64,000 bases of DNA from Ditylenchus dipsaci (lineage: Eukaryota; Nematoda; Chromadorea; Rhabditida; Anguinidae): NCBI GenBank assembly GCA_004194705.1, contig SADC01000918.1, forward strand, positions 62,001 to 126,000, given 5' to 3'. Below the pieces are notes generated by a model. It was given only the letters and a program-made list of their open reading frames with translations, was not told the DNA's origin and ran no database searches. The position numbers and the translations under genes are program-made. Shown piece by piece: positions 28,001 to 40,161 of the stretch; the stretch's first letter is position 1; each line of letters begins with the position of its first letter.

Positions 28001-28649
28001 ATAACCATTGTCGAAAAATAAACTTACATTGGATTAAAAGGTTTTGAAATTCGGAGATTGGACATGGTGGAGGCAGCAAATGCGCCAACCAACTAAACTA
28101 TAGTTGAAAGTAAATACTGGATGCGAAAAAACGAACCTCTAGTCTCTCACACTGGTCCTTACATTCAAGCGCTTTGGTTATCAAGTAACTGTTCTGTAAC
28201 ATTAGATAAAAATATGATTCAGGAGAAATTTTTGAAAGAAAAAGCAACCTCCATGTTTTCTGCCAGTCTCTGAATCAATGAAATCGGCTCATTAAAATTT
28301 ATGGGAACTGAAAATATCTTGGTAATAATAGAAAGGCATACAATGTGATATACCAGTTAGTCGGGTCAGGTCCTAAAAAAATTGACAAAATAGCCATCTG
28401 TGAGTTGTTGGAGAAATCAAAATTTTTGTACCTTTCCAATAGCATTTTTTATGATGCTCCACACTGAAGTCTGGTCTTTTGAGAGCATTCTAGCTAAAAA
28501 AGAAGTAAAACGTGAGTTTCTTACGAAAAGTTGTATTGATGAAAAATACCAGGTAAAGTCTCTCTAGATATGAAGGGCGGCAACTGGAGCATGACATTTC
28601 TGACCTCAATAGATCCTTCAACTGCATTGGTAATGGAATTTTTGCTCAT
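25036..28649 (-). CDS. oxysterol-binding protein-related protein (ORD only), 19 exons, one frameshift
   Basis: Exons on the - strand are 28649-28550, 28493-28432, 28372-28354 (19 nt), 28307-28249, 28193-28137, 28092-28028, 26693-26667 (27 nt), 26616-26582, 26531-26471, 26411-26331, 26272-26207, 26110-25979, 25930-25807, 25755-25702, 25651-25631 (21 nt), 25497-25410, 25362-25328, 25278-25188 and 25144-25036. The product is 428 residues. Motifs in order are LPPFISRETLPARML, NFNEPISLIQRLAENME, KPFNP, ETYEL, the ORP fingerprint as EQVGHHPPVS (usually EQVSHHPP), LNETYTWQALDCAIHNVVFG, DFTYFAMMLNQLD, TDSRLRPDMREMENGEF and SNGNYWKRQF. No PH, ankyrin or transmembrane part is present, as in short ORPs such as OSBPL2. 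ORPs move sterols and PI4P at membrane contacts. Exon 16 is one base short in an AAA run near 25448. The start lies 4 nt after a TTCCAG acceptor. Confidence 0.94.
26860..27600. mobile_element. foldback element with GTGGCA-unit arms in an ORP intron
   Basis: The arms at about 26870-26990 (TTTTTCTGCCACGTTTTGC repeats) and 27420-27595 (its inverse) enclose a TACCGTAT-type MITE at 27151-27417. The whole lies in the 1.3-kb intron between ORP exons 6 and 7, which is otherwise a gene of short introns. Confidence 0.65.
27151..27417. mobile_element. TACCGTAT-type MITE
   Basis: The ends TACCGTATAACCTCTATT... / ...AATAGAGGTTTTACGGTA with TA flanks, and an interior sharing TTTTGAGATTTTTGGG and AACGCGAAAAACAGATTTGC with the copies at 5343 and 23488. 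Confidence 0.75.
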
Positions 28650-29020
28650 AATGCTGGAATGGTGGAGGCCACAAGTTCCTGACATCAGGAAATATTTTGG
28701 CGCAGAAACTGATGTTATGTGATTCGGAAGTGGTATTATAGAAGTAAGCTAACAGAATTACGCCATACAAACAGAACAAGCCCGAAAAAGAGGGAATCGA
28801 CACTCGGGAAATGTGATTCACCGAGAATATTAATGAGAAAATATTTTTAATTCCTAAGATTTTAAATTTGAAATTGCGCGTTTTGGAATTTTTTGACGCA
28901 GTTTTTAGAAAGCATGAAAAGTTTCAACATTGAAGCTCCAAATTTTTTTCATAGCAGTTTACTTTGTGATATTGATGAGAGTCCCAAAGTTTTTTTGCAT
29001 TAGAGTTAAAAAAAGCAGAC
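28650..29020. other. intergenic, nothing recognised
   Basis: This is AT-rich sequence upstream of the ORP gene. No exon, RNA or repeat was recognised before the foldback element that starts near 29035. Confidence 0.4.
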
Positions 29021-29034
29021 CATAGGTTAAACTT

Positions 29035-29998
29035 TTGGTTAATCATTTTTTCTGTGGCAAATTTACTTTTTTTGTGGCAAAAATATTTTTTTTTGTGGCA
29101 AATTTTTTCTGTAACTAATTTACTTTTTTTGTGGCAAATTTAATTTTATTTGTTGCAAATTTACTTTTTCTGTAGCAAATTTACTCTTTTTTGTAGCAAA
29201 TCCGATTTTCGTCTGTAGTACATATACTTGAGTTAGTGTGCTTATTTATTCATCCTAAATTCTCAAAACTTGTATTCTGAGTCTATGAAAGACTTGGACT
29301 TCATGAAAAACAGGTGGATTAATTGCTGGTAAAGCCGCTGGGTTCTAAGTATAATCTAACACACACCTGGCAATCTCTCGGCTGCTTCATTACTCAACAA
29401 CCTCTGATGGATAAGTATTGAAATTGCGCAAGCTTACCAAATTTACCATCAATACAATGCATGATGATAATTCTTTCAACCTTAGCCACATTTTGCTCCA
29501 CCATTTTGAGAAGAGCAACACTTCAGTCCGTACGCTTTTGGATCGGAACGGGCTTTCTCTTGTGAAGAAAAGAGTGTTGGCCGAAATAGCCGGGTACAAG
29601 TGGGATCTTCTGAAACTGCCTGTGATCTTTCAGGAATTTGCAATTTTCGGGAGCTGGATCAAACCGGAATTCACAGACCACTTTTCTCGAAAATCGTTTT
29701 TCAGTCTAAAAAGACTAAAAACGGTATGCGGATCAAGTGTATCAATAGATATATATATGTTTCTGAAATTTTTAGAAATAAATAAGCACACTAACTCAAG
29801 TATATATGCTACGGACTAAAATCGGATTTGCTACAAAAAGAGTAAATTTGCTACAGAAAAAAAGTAAATTTGCCACAAAAAAAAATTAAATTTGCCACAA
29901 AAAAAAGTAAATTAGCTACAGAAAAAATTTGCCACAAAAAAAACATTTTTGCTACAAAAAAAAGTAAATTTGCCACGGAAAAAATGATTAACCTAAAC
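29035..29998. mobile_element. foldback element (GTGGCAAATTTAC arms) carrying a coding-like exon
   Basis: The left arm, about 29035-29260, and the right arm, about 29770-29998, are inverted copies built of a roughly 20-bp unit GTGGCAAATTTACTTTTTTT plus a unique part (ACTCAAGTATAT, GCACACTAACTC). The 510-bp centre is not palindromic and contains the open exon-like segment 29523-29705. Confidence 0.7.
29523..29705 (-). pseudogene. exon-like fragment of unknown gene within foldback element
   Basis: After a TTTTTAG acceptor on the - strand, 60 codons run to TGA at 29525-29523, including RKVVCEFRFDPAPENCKFL, FQKIPLVPGYFGQHSF and LHKRKPVPIQKRTD. Composition is protein-like rather than repeat-like. 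A short ORF just downstream (- strand, from about 29492) begins MVEQNVAKVERIIIMHCIDG. I find no upstream exon within the element, so it is probably a captured terminal exon. The family was not recognised. Confidence 0.45.
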
Positions 29999-30101
29999 TT
30001 TTTTAAATTAAAAACTCGACATAAAGAGAGCTTTGGCGGTTAGGAGAGATATGGCGAAAACGACTATTGGCAAGCCGATATTTGTCGCTAAAGCTACTAG
30101 C

Positions 30102-30548
30102 TACCGTATTTTCTCTAATTAATGCACCCCTCTCATTTTCGACTAGAATTTCAGAATTATTGCTCGTTCAGGAAGTCGGAGTTAGCGTTGGAATTGGAGT
30201 ATTTGGCATCGTGAACGGAGTTGGAGTATTTCTGATTAGTTAAGGCCTTTTATGCCGGAAATCGGTATATTTCGCCCGTCTATGAGCTATTAGTGGCGGC
30301 AGCCTTGCAATTAAAGCTTGAAAAATGAAAAAGGTTTGGCGATAAACGCGCTCACCAATCAGAGATACTCCAACTCCGACTTCGTGAACACGTTGGAGTT
30401 GGAGTCAGAGTTGGAGTATTTAGCATCGTGAACACCCTTTACTCCAACGCCAACTCCGACCTCCTGAACGAGCCATTAAGGCCACTTTTGATTGAAAATC
30501 TCAGAAGTTTTGAGGGCTTGAAAAGTAAACGCAAGAGAGAATACGGTA
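30102..30548. mobile_element. TACCGTATT-type MITE with inner inverted repeat
   Basis: The ends are TACCGTATTTTCTCTAATT... / ...GAGAGAATACGGTA. Inside, another inverted pair (GAAGTCGGAGTT / AACTCCGAC... near 30172 and 30380) marks a nested element. Confidence 0.7.
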
Positions 30549-30742
30549 ATCAGATTTTGAGCTTTTTTTTCGGTAGCCGAAATGTTGGAAAAAATGCTTT
30601 TGGGAGTTTTTGAACCAGGCAATGTAGGGCAGTGTACTCGTTAATAAAAAGTTAAGCTTGCTATATAAAAAGCAAAAATAAATAAATAATAAAAAATAAA
30701 TTTTTTTTGACGAAACTTGTTTTCACCAAATATTGTTTTTGC

Positions 30743-30980
30743 GACCCTACTATAGAATACCCCCCCCCCCCCCAAAATCCGACCTTTTAAACTTAAGTAA
30801 AAAGTACCCAAATTTATGTCCGAGACCCCGGAAAATGTGCGCAAACTCTTCATTAGTCACAACTTCCGTACGCTGGCCTACCCCCAAGCCCAAGGGCTAA
30901 GCCTAAACTTGTTGTTTGCAAAGGTAGTTACAGCATTTTTTAAAGGTCGGATTTTGGGGGGGGGTATTCTATAGTAGCGC
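30743..30980. mobile_element. MITE with CTACTATAGAATAC ends and poly-C/poly-G runs
   Basis: The left end CCTACTATAGAATACCCCC... (run of 14 C) and the right end ...GGGGTATTCTATAGTAG are inverted, followed by AAATCCGACC in both arms. It is the same family type as 42900-43800; 58741-58762 holds a lone end. Confidence 0.7.
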
Positions 30981-31185
30981 CGTTTTTGCTAATCTCCCAT
31001 ATCCATTTTGTCCGTCACTCGAATTTGTTAAGTATGAGTATTGCATGAGACTTTTCTTTAAAAAACGAAGTACACTACGATTGGTTAGAAATTTTTAGTA
31101 GAGTCGAAAATGAGTGAAATTGGACGTGTCAAACCTTCCTTGTTCATATTTTTTAAAGACACCCTCCTCATACCAGAATTTTCAG

Positions 31186-31865
31186 ATGGCTCAATACAGG
31201 CCTTATGTAAGTCGCACAGTCAAGAGTATCAATTGGATAAAGGTAAAGTACAAACTGTGCATGTCATCTTTTACTCATTCATTTTCATTGCAGGCAAACG
31301 CTAAATGGGCATGGACCAATCATCCGGAAGAATTTGCTGGCTATGCAATTGTCGTCCCATTAACAATCATTGCTATTTGCAAAGTGTAAGTTACTATGAT
31401 ACCTTCCACCTTTTCATATTTTTCATGGATATGCGTTTAGGTATAACATGAACGGTAGCTTCACTGAGCCTGGTAACTTGGTTTAACTTGGTTTTGTAAC
31501 TTGGTATTGGTTGCCATCGTATTTTTTTAATTTATTTATTTATAGCGCAGCCCTACTATCGTAAGTCAAATCGGTTGCACCCGCCAAATTACTATTTTAG
31601 AAGATTTAAATTTCAGGATATCGCTATGAAGTTCGCCGCCCTGGTATGCATAGGCTTTCCACAGGGAAATTTTTTTACAGAACCTGTTTTTAGATGATCC
31701 AATCGTAGTGAATTGGCGGCCACCTACCGTAATAATTGATACTAGTTACGCAGCTGTTTGTGTATCTTCATTTTACAGGACTATCCTCCGCCTTATCTGT
31801 CCAACCCGGAGACCAAGAGCTATAAGGAATATTTGCGAGGCTTCTTCACTTCTAAAACCAATTGA
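31186..31865 (+). CDS. small single-pass membrane protein, possible respiratory complex I accessory subunit
   Basis: There are seven exons (31186-31242, 31294-31385, 31441-31472, 31546-31560, 31617-31643, 31694-31728, 31779-31865) that join in perfect phase to give 114 residues. The fourth exon is only 15 nt. The protein starts MAQYRPYVSRTVKSINWIK, has one membrane segment (about residues 32-49, GYAIVVPLTIIAICKV) preceded by AWTNHPEEF, then YRYEVRRPDDP and a C-terminus with DYPPPYLSNPETKSY. Short length, one membrane span and the basic N-terminus fit an inner-membrane accessory subunit such as NDUFA3, but that assignment is a guess. The ATG follows directly on a TTTTCAG acceptor. AATAAA lies at 31927. 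Confidence 0.8.
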
Positions 31866-31926
31866 TCGAAATCTTTGCGGCATGTACTCTTTGTAATTGT
31901 TCTATGTGTAAAGTAATAGGAGATTT

Positions 31927-31932
31927 AATAAA
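31927..31932 (+). terminator. polyadenylation signal
   Basis: AATAAA lies about 60 nt after the stop of the small membrane protein gene. Confidence 0.55.
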
Positions 31933-32411
31933 TTAGTGGTAAAACTGGTTTATTATTTTTTGTCCTTATTGTTATGAGCAGTGAAAGGCGGAAGTAAAAA
32001 TATGAAAAAGATTATTCCGTCCACCTCGGATGAACTGTCAAGTCGATCAGCTTATCTAAAGACCTCTATCGTTTTCTGTACTAAAAGAGTTTAATCCCAA
32101 CCAACAACCTGCGGTAAAGGCTTACATAAGGACTGAGACTTAGATTTAGAGTGAAACTAAAGGGTGTTGAGAGAGTAGTTTAAATATAAGTCTCAGGTGT
32201 TCACGGACTGAGACTGATGCTTAAAGAAAGGTGCTCACCTTTTTAAAATTTTCTCTCGTCGATTCAAATTTTTCCCGAATCATTGGATTTCTGTACAGGT
32301 TTTTCAGCTTACTTTCTAACAAATCAAGGCCTAGAACTTTATCAGATATAGTTTCGTTAAAAACCAAGTTAAAAAATTGTACATGAGCTCTATGACTCAA
32401 TAAAATTTTGG

Positions 32412-33262
32412 GCGCTACTGTAATATACCCCCCCCCCAAAATCGACCTACTGTCATATACCCCCCCCCCCAAAACCGACTTTTTTAGAAATGGTCAAAAC
32501 CCATTTTTACACAATAATTTCGCCATAAAAGGACAGAAAAGCAATTTAAATGGGATTGCGGGCTGTATTGGGAGGGAAGGGAATAATACAGGGCCACTTC
32601 TCGAGATGGTTGGGATCCTTAGAGTATTAATTCTCTAAGCATCTAAGGTGCTTTCAAACCAGGAACTTGTGGTGCAGGCATAAGTATGAGTACTTTTCAT
32701 GGACCAAGCCGATCAGCGGGGTGGACCTCGCGGGTTTACTCATAGGCCTAGCACTTTTTGAGTGCTAGGCTGAAATTTGGATGCTGGCCTCCGGCCGGCC
32801 TTTTAGAACGAGGGGAATGCTCTTCGGCGAAAAAATAAAGATGTTGAACATAGTTTTGAATACTGGGGCTACCGCATAAATTACTCTGGTATGCATGTTT
32901 TTTCATGCATCCAGAGTCGCTTTCGAGTGATTTGTGTCTAAGGTATGTGGGTGTGCGCATCTCAACTCCAAGCTCCCAAGCCCCCTGCGCCCCCGATGAT
33001 TCCGAGAAGTACACTTGATCATAAAATGCATATAGAGTCTATTTTCGCCACGGCCCGAGTTGAAAAACATGGTAAAGCAGCTAAAAAAAGTGGCCCTGTA
33101 TTATTCCCTTCCCCTCCCAATACAGCCCATAATCCCTTTTAAATTGCTTTTCTGGTCCTATTATGGCAAAATTATTGTATGAAATGGTTTTTGGACACTC
33201 CTAAAAAAGTCGATTTTGGGGGGGGGGGGTATATTACAGTAGCTTTTTTGGGGGGGGGGGGG
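32412..33262. mobile_element. element with poly-C/G inverted ends and shared core
   Basis: The left end GCTACTGTAATATACCCCCCCC and the right end GGGGTATATTACAGTAGC are inverted. Inner arms 32520-32600 and 33085-33160 are also inverted, and 32840-33080 is the dispersed core repeat also found at 800-1060 and 43180-43510. It is non-coding. Confidence 0.7.
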
Positions 33263-34335
33263 ATATTAATTCTGTATTAATTCTCTAAGGTATATGACAG
33301 TAGCGTCAAATTTTGAATTTGGGAGGACAAGTTTTGTAACACCACGTACACAATGATCTGTTTTTCGTCCGCATCCGCACTTCAAATCACATTATAGAAA
33401 AAGCCATGAAATTTGTCACTGTGTATGCATTTAATGTAGTTTGCAATGCGGTCCGCTGACCGCATTAAAGGACCATGAAACTTGTTGAGCATAGCAATTT
33501 AAAAATTTTGAAGTCGCGCGGACCACCTTAATTTTGTCAATAATGTTTCGATTGTTTTCTTTGTTTGCATGTAAAATTTTTTCAAAATATAGAACCATGT
33601 ACTAGTCGAGCCCGACGTTGCTCGACAATGCCAGATCGGACGACTTATCCTACTGACACTGCACCATAACAACTTATATGAGTCTGTGTTAAAAATTCAT
33701 TCATATATGGTGTTCAAATTTTCAATGCACACAAAAAATTAATTCAAAAAGATTATGGACATAATTAGGGTGGTCCCGCGCGAATTCGAATTCCGCAAAT
33801 TGCTGTGCTTATCAAGTTTCATGGCCCTTTAAATGGTCCTGATGATGCTTAAAGGGAGGTGCTCACCTTTTTTAAATTTTCTGTCGCCGATTCAAATTAG
33901 CAATACATTCAGCAACACATTAGCAATGCCAAAAGCATAAAGTTGGAGGGCACTTTCTATACCCACCAAATCAATGCTGCGGTAATAAAGCAGAATACAA
34001 TGACAGAACAGCTTTATTGGAGCAACTTATAACAATCTGTAACAACCAAACAGAAGTTAGCGACAAAATTCATCGTCCTCAATCTCTTTCAGATACAGCT
34101 TTTAATGTGATGCTACTTAGGAATTCTTTGATTTAGCCAGGTCTAGTCCAAAGCACTAAAAATAAATACTTACTGAAAGTAGTAAATAATTATATATAAC
34201 TGGGCGCACTTGCATAACGTATATGACATTGTTTAACGAGATTGTGAGGCGGAGCAGAGTGAGCAAAGCAGTATATACAATCGCCAGTTGCTAAATTTCG
34301 ATATCTGTTTCAGCAGAAGAAATTTAAAAAAATAC
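33263..34335. other. non-coding region
   Basis: The phrases ACTAGTCGAGCCCGACGTTGCT (33601) and AAGGACCATG also occur near 23285, so this is another copy of that repeat, with an inverted partner phrase around 33820-33850. From 33900 to 34335 nothing was recognised. Confidence 0.4.
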
Positions 34336-35414
34336 CGTCAAGATAAATTTTGCGTTCGATTGAGCTGTCCTCTAAATCACCTTCATCATCAGAGATCTCT
34401 TCCATCTAAAATAAGGAAATAAAGTGTCTCAGGCATTTCCACATCTTTCACAACTCTAAAATGTGCATGATTTTTTTAAATATATTCTACTACAGTTGGA
34501 GTGAACCCCCAGGGACCGGGTATAGTTCATAAAATTAAGGGTTAATTTATCAAAAATCCCCTTGCTAGATTCCACAAGATTATTTCTGGGGGTCACTTAA
34601 CGGAGGTTTGACTCTGATTTTTGAGCAGATATTGAGACGGAAAGACTTCTTATAAAAAAACTTACGCAACGATCAAGTAAGAAATTAATCTGAAACGAAG
34701 GCAACTTACAAATCACCCACATTAGTTACCAAAGTTCAAAAACATCACCAATTTTTTATCGGGCTTCTGAAAGGCATTTCTGCGACCAGGTCTTCGCATT
34801 GAGAGCTCGACAACTGCAACCTGTCCTTCAATGACTTGCTCCTTGTTAGCGTATTTGGCCAGCTGTGTAGTCTCCTCCAAATCCTCTAGTTTAGCACCTG
34901 AACTAGGTGAAGCTCATTTAACTACCGAAAATTCAAAAATGCGAATAAACGTACATTTCTCAGCCTGGATGACTCGACTTGCATCCTCTCCTTGATTCGA
35001 CTCGTAAAATTCTCCACCCGCTTTTTGCAGACAACGTCTTCCTCGGAATTAAGTTAGGCACGCTCGAGGAATGCTGAAAAATAGTTACATGGTTAAATCA
35101 ACAGAAATCAACATATTACGAAGTAGACCCCTCGATGACTATTCGACTGCTGTTCTGATTTGATGTACTTGGTAACTTCGTTTGATGACCGCTCTTAAAT
35201 CAAGATTTTTCAAAGAATTTGAAAAAAATAACTGCACTTTTTAGCAAACGAGGGGCCATTTGATCCAGCACATTGGGCAACCAAATTACATCATTGTCGT
35301 CTTCCTTCATAGTAGGCTTCAGCTTCAAGTAATTCGAGTGTGAATTAAATGATACCAAGCATCCGTTCTGCTCTTCAGCCTGAATAAACTCTGGCGGAAC
35401 CTGTTCTACGGCCA
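34336..35414 (-). CDS. unrecognised multi-exon gene
   Basis: Exon-like segments on the - strand are 35414-35233 (AVEQVPPEFIQAEEQNG..., KEDDNDVIWLPNVLDQMAP), 35193-35120 (GHQTKLPSTSNQNSSRIVI), an uncertain one near 35075-34960, 34897-34749 (GAKLEDLEETTQLAKYANKE, ELSMRRPGRRNAFQKPDK) and 34405-34336 (MEEISDDEGDLEDSSIERK). Splice sites are good at most borders, but the third segment does not stay open in the frame I need. The upstream start was not found; it may be lost in the repeat arm that begins at 35505. The last segment follows TATTTTAG directly and begins with ATG, so it could instead be the first exon of another gene. The family is unknown. Confidence 0.5.
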
Positions 35415-35504
35415 CTAAATTCAAATTGTCAATTTTTAACAAGAAAAAAAAAACTAAAAATACTGAAATTGGTTTAATGAAGAAGCGCGAGCACTTGAAC
35501 GGTC

Positions 35505-37590
35505 ATAGGTAAATTCGCCAACACAATTTCGCCAACAGCAATTTTGCCAACAGCAATTTCGCCAACAACAATTTCGCCAACAGCAATTTCGCCAACGCAA
35601 TTTCGCCAACAGCAATTTCGCCAACAGCAATTTCGCCAACACAATTTCGCCAACACAATTTCGCCAACAGAATTTTCATTAAGAGTTTAAACTTTTGTAT
35701 TGAAAAGAATCCTTGTTATTTCAAATGTTTCACTATGAACCATCTCCAGTCCTGCTGGACTGTACATGCATTAACAAAACCAAGTGGTCATCCAGGTGGT
35801 GCGAATTTTTTTTCGTGTTTTTCAGTTCCCAAAACCTGTTTAATGTACTAAGTCGAACATTCTAAAGATGCTTTGACGGTAGTGAAATGCCGTTTTGTCG
35901 GGTTTTTTCCGAGTTTAGTAAAAAGTCGACGTAGTGCAAGTAACGGGTTTTCAATTTTTTCGGGAGTATTTACTTGTAATATGATGCCCGGGTCCTCAAC
36001 ATTATTGTGAACACGCTTACTCCAACACCGACTGTTGTGAACATGCCGTAATTCTCGGCTGAGATGGAGGCGCCTAGAGTGTGGCTCAATTCAGACCGTT
36101 TTTTCGTCGCATATTATTTTTGCGACATCTAGTATGGTTTTACTTTGATTTTTGTGTGAATTATCATTAATTTATATTGTTGTAGTTAACTAACCGTCCA
36201 ATAATTTTTGTCAAGTGTTTATTTTCAGCTCCAATGAAAGACTTTTTTGGCAGCAAGCTGTTCCAGTGTGATTTCAGTTGTGCGGTGTGCTATGGATTAT
36301 ATAGGTCTCCACCTAGTCAAAAAAAAATTCTGTCACTAAAAACTAGAGTAGTTCACGGTCGGTTAACCGACCCGGTCGGTTAACCGACCGACCGGGTATT
36401 TGGCCAAAAAAAAACCGACCGAAAACCGGGTACAAAAAACCGGGAAAACCGAAAACCGGGTACAGCAAAATTTCGGTTAATTTACGACAAAAAAAAAAAC
36501 CGAAAACCGGGTACAAGCCGGTTAACCGACCGAAAAAAAACTGAAAAACCGTAACCGAAAACCGGGTAGCCAAAATCCCGGTTAACCGAAAACCGGGTAA
36601 GGCCCAATTAACCGACCGTGAACTACTCTACTAAAAACACCCAAATTTTATACTGCTGAATTACGCTGAAGTAACTAACATATCTGAAATTTAGGTGGAT
36701 TTGGTAACAAAAATTTTTTTTGACCAGGTGGACCACTCACATGATCCAGGTGCACTAGATGGATGGAGATAGAGACTGGAGATGTATTGTAAAGTACTGA
36801 GATAATCGGTGGTTGACATGCAAGGCACAAAAAATATACACCAAAATGATAAAATGGGAGTTCCAAAATCAAGACCACTGAGTATGGACTCGAACCATTG
36901 AGGTTGGATCAGGAACATTAAAAGTGGATCGTGACTATTAAAAGTATATAAGGAGAACTGAGTGAGACTGAATTTATAGATAGTTAGATGTTACGTGAGG
37001 CTGTTGTGTCGTATGACTTCAATCCCCAAAATACAATCCCCAAACCCTATAAAAATACAGAACTGGCCCCAAAGTTCTGGCCCCCAAACGGAGGCCCCCA
37101 AAATACCCACAACCTTTTAAAAAGCAAATGCCAGTGTACAACACGATAAAAAGGTGTGTTGGACCGCTTTTTGGACCGCTCTGTGCTACTCTCGTTTTGT
37201 ATGAATATATATATCACCAACACTATAGAATCAACGAAACAGGTTTTGGAAACTGAAAAATCGAAAAAAAAATTCGCACCACCTGGATGACCACTTGGTT
37301 TGTTGATGCATGGACAGTCCAGCAGGACTGGAGATGGTTCATAGTGAAACATTTGAAATAATAAGGATTCTTTTCAATACAAAAGTTTAAACTCTTAATG
37401 AAAATTCTGTTGGCGAAATTGTGTTGGCGAAATTGTGTTGGCGAAATTGCTGTTGGCGAAATTGCTGTTGGCGAAATTGCGTTGGCGAAATTGCTGTTGG
37501 CGAAATTGTTGTTGGCGAAATTGCTGTTGGCGAAATTGTTGTTGGCGAAATTGCTGTTGGCGAAATTGTGTTGGCGAATTTACCTATGAC
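35505..37590. mobile_element. foldback element with 15-bp tandem-repeat arms, containing a hAT MITE
   Basis: The left arm 35505-35850 and right arm about 37265-37590 are inverted. Each has about a dozen copies of a 15-bp unit (GTTGGCGAAATTGCT), then a unique part including AAACCAAGTGGTCATCCAGG. The interior (about 1.4 kb) holds hAT MITE copy 3 and no recognisable gene. The many frames across the arms are unit translations (LLAKLLLAK). Confidence 0.75.
36344..36630. mobile_element. hAT-type MITE, copy 3
   Basis: This is a 287-bp element with TAGAGTAGTTCACGG ends and an 8-bp duplication CTAAAAAC (36336-36343, 36631-36638). Orientation is as in copy 2. It differs from copies 1 and 2 mainly by homopolymer lengths. 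Confidence 0.93.
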
Positions 37591-38215
37591 CCACTTGAAC
37601 CACTTTCCATCTTTCTTAATTGAAGAATTTAGTATGCGAATAGCCAAAAAGCTGAATACCTTAAAATATTCTCTATCGAATCCGTTTAGCACTCGATCAG
37701 GCATGCTATATATTATCTGAAACCGAAAAATTTGAAAGTGAAAAATTAGAAAATTTGCTTTCATCCATCTTTATTAACAGGCTGGCCAGATCGGCCAATA
37801 TCGGAAGTCTTGGCTTTTTCTCACTTATTTTTATGTAAAGTTATGGATCTGAAGCGTCTATTGCCTCATTTTGCAGACTTCTACACGACCAACATAAAAT
37901 AACGCAGTTAGATTAAGAAAAACACGTTTTGCAACTTGAACTACAGTCAGACCTCGTTATAACAGGGTCGTAGCCTTTAGGCCCTTTTTCCACTTTTTGG
38001 CGTTCTGCCCTATGTTATATTTTAGCCAACTAGGCTTTATTTTAAAGCCATTTTGTGTTTCTTAAGACATTTTTTAGTCCCGGCTAACGTGCGCTGGCCT
38101 ACCCTAAGCCTAAGCCTAAGTTAAAAAAATAAGGCCTAAGTGGCTAAAATATAAAATAGGGCAGAACGCCAAAAAGTGGAAAAAGGCCTAACGCCTCTAC
38201 GCCGTTATAACCAGT
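37591..38215. mobile_element. inverted-repeat element with CAGTCAGACCTCGTTATAAC end
   Basis: TACAGTCAGACCTCGTTATAAC at 37944 is a typical pogo/Tc1-like end. The stretch to 38207 is an inverted repeat (GGGCAGAACGCCAAAAAGTGG) whose right end breaks off at GTTATAAC. A matching right end, GTTATAACGAGGTTTGACTGTA, appears only at 45124-45145, so later insertions may have split the element by about 6.9 kb. Confidence 0.5.
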
Positions 38216-38217
38216 GT

Positions 38218-38680
38218 TTTCAATAATGAGAAGCATAAATGAGAATGAGAAGAATGAGAAGCAGAAATGAGAGTAACATGAGAATGAGAAAATAGTCAAC
38301 ATGAGAATGAGAAGTATAATGTTTCTCATTCTCATGTTGACTATTTTCTCATTCTCATTCTCATGTTGACTATTTTCTCATTCTCATTCTCATGTTGACT
38401 ATTTTCTCATTCTCATTCTCATGTTGACTATTTTCTCATTCTCATTCTCATGTTACTCTCATTTCTCATTCTCATGTTGAAAAATTTCTCATTCTCATGT
38501 TATTCTCATTTCTGCTTCTCATTCTCACTTTCGTTTCTCATTCTCACTTTCATTTACATTCTTTAGTCAACTATTTTCTCATTCTCATGCTCATGTTAGC
38601 TATTTTCTAATCTTCATGTTAGCTATTTATTCATTATTTCACTATTTCATGAGGATGAGAAAATAGTTTACTCGAGAATG
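38218..38680. repeat. 29-bp minisatellite of TCATTCTCA type
   Basis: There are several copies of a 29-bp unit (ATGTTGACTATTTTCTCATT...) preceded by its inverse at 38218-38330. The same motif recurs at 39545-39695 in inverted orientation. Confidence 0.75.
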
Positions 38681-39695
38681 GCTGGTCATTTATCTGGTTT
38701 CAGGAACAAACTATTTTTCCTTACAAACCTTTTTCTTTAAGAGGATCCTGAGTGGTCCTGATCCACCTTAGGAGGTTTTTATATACCCTTAGTCGTTCCG
38801 ATCCACCCTCCATTGCCCTGATTAACCCTCAGAGGTCCTTGTACCCTTAAGTGGATATCCAGGAATTAGTGCAGAAAAATTGTATTGGAACCCGAAACGT
38901 AAAAAAATTTTTGATCCAAGTGGTCGACCACCTGGTCTGAATTGGGGAGGGTTGCTGGGGAGGGTCACCGTCACCTAGGTTACTGGTTCTAGTCCCACTA
39001 AGTGTAAACTTAATTTTTTTTATTTCCATTTTTTTAGGTCACCCAGGTGGACGCCCACCTGACAAGGAGGTACCTACTTATGAATTGGGGTTAGGGTCGG
39101 GGTTATGGACATCCAAGTGGACCACCCAAAAATTCAGGAGTCTATTAGACGTGTCAATGATTTATTATTAATACTAATTTTGGTCCATTATGTATTTGTA
39201 CTCTGACTACGGGGCTCGTGGCACAGAAAAATGACTTAATTCGACTTTTCATGTAAAAATGATTTGATGGGAAATTTTTCATTTTCCATGGAAAATTGGA
39301 AAATGGAAACTGGAAAATGGAAAGTGAAATTTTTTTTAGTGAAACAGAAAACTGGAAACTTTCCACTTTCCATTTTCCACTTTCCATTTCTAATTTTCGT
39401 TTAGTGAAACAGAAAATTATCACTTTTCATTTTCCACTTTCCATTTTCCAATTTTCCATGGAAACTTTCCCAATCTTCAATTAGTGAAATAGGCCCCTGA
39501 TACCCGTATACTCTAGTCCTTATACCCTCACACCCTTCGTAATAGAAAAGACTATTAGAATGAGAAGCTTTTCAAAATGAGAATGAGAGGCAGAAACGAA
39601 AGTGAGAATGAGATGAGAATGAGAAAGTGTTCAAAATGAGAATGAGAATGAGAAATGAGAGTAACATGAGAATGAGAAGCATTATGCTTCTCATT
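38680..39695. repeat. degenerate repeats of TTTTCCACTTTCCATT type
   Basis: At 39270-39470 the sequence is made of imperfect copies of GGAAAATGGAAAGTG and its complement; the same family recurs at 41770-41895. Copies of the CACCTGG...CCAAGTGG phrases are present at 38905-39125. No gene was recognised. Confidence 0.5.
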
Positions 39696-39697
39696 CT

Positions 39698-39955
39698 CCG
39701 GTCGGTTAACCGAACCGGACCGTTTTGGACCAATTAACCGGAACCGAAAACCGGTACGAAAAAACGCGGTTAACCGAAAACCGGGTAAAGCAAAATTTCG
39801 GTTAATTTACGACAAGAAATAAACCGAAAACCGGGTACAAGCCGGTTAACCGACCGAAAAAAACTGAAAAACCGTAACCGAAAACCGGGTACCCCAAAAA
39901 CCGGTTAACCGAAAACCGGGTAGGGCCAAATTAACCGTAACCGCACCACCCTAAT
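39698..39955. mobile_element. decayed relative of the GGTTAACC-rich hAT MITEs
   Basis: This has the same GGTTAACCGAAAACCGGGT interior as the copies at 5480, 7089 and 36344, but the right end reads CCGTAACCGCACCACCCTA, which is the end type of the 4289-4714 element. The left end is truncated. It links the two MITE families. Confidence 0.6.
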
Positions 39956-40161
39956 ATCAACCTGTCCAGGTGGTAACCATCCCAGGTTTGGGGTTGGGCA
40001 CGTGGATTCCACATTGTGGAATCGCACTTTTGGTCTTAATAAGCCCAATTCCTCACACAATTTTAAATTAGGAAAAATGGTTTATTTTTATTTTTGAGAA
40101 ATTTTAATTTTTCAGGCCATCCAGGTGGATTGACCAGGAGGTACCCATTAATAGATAATGT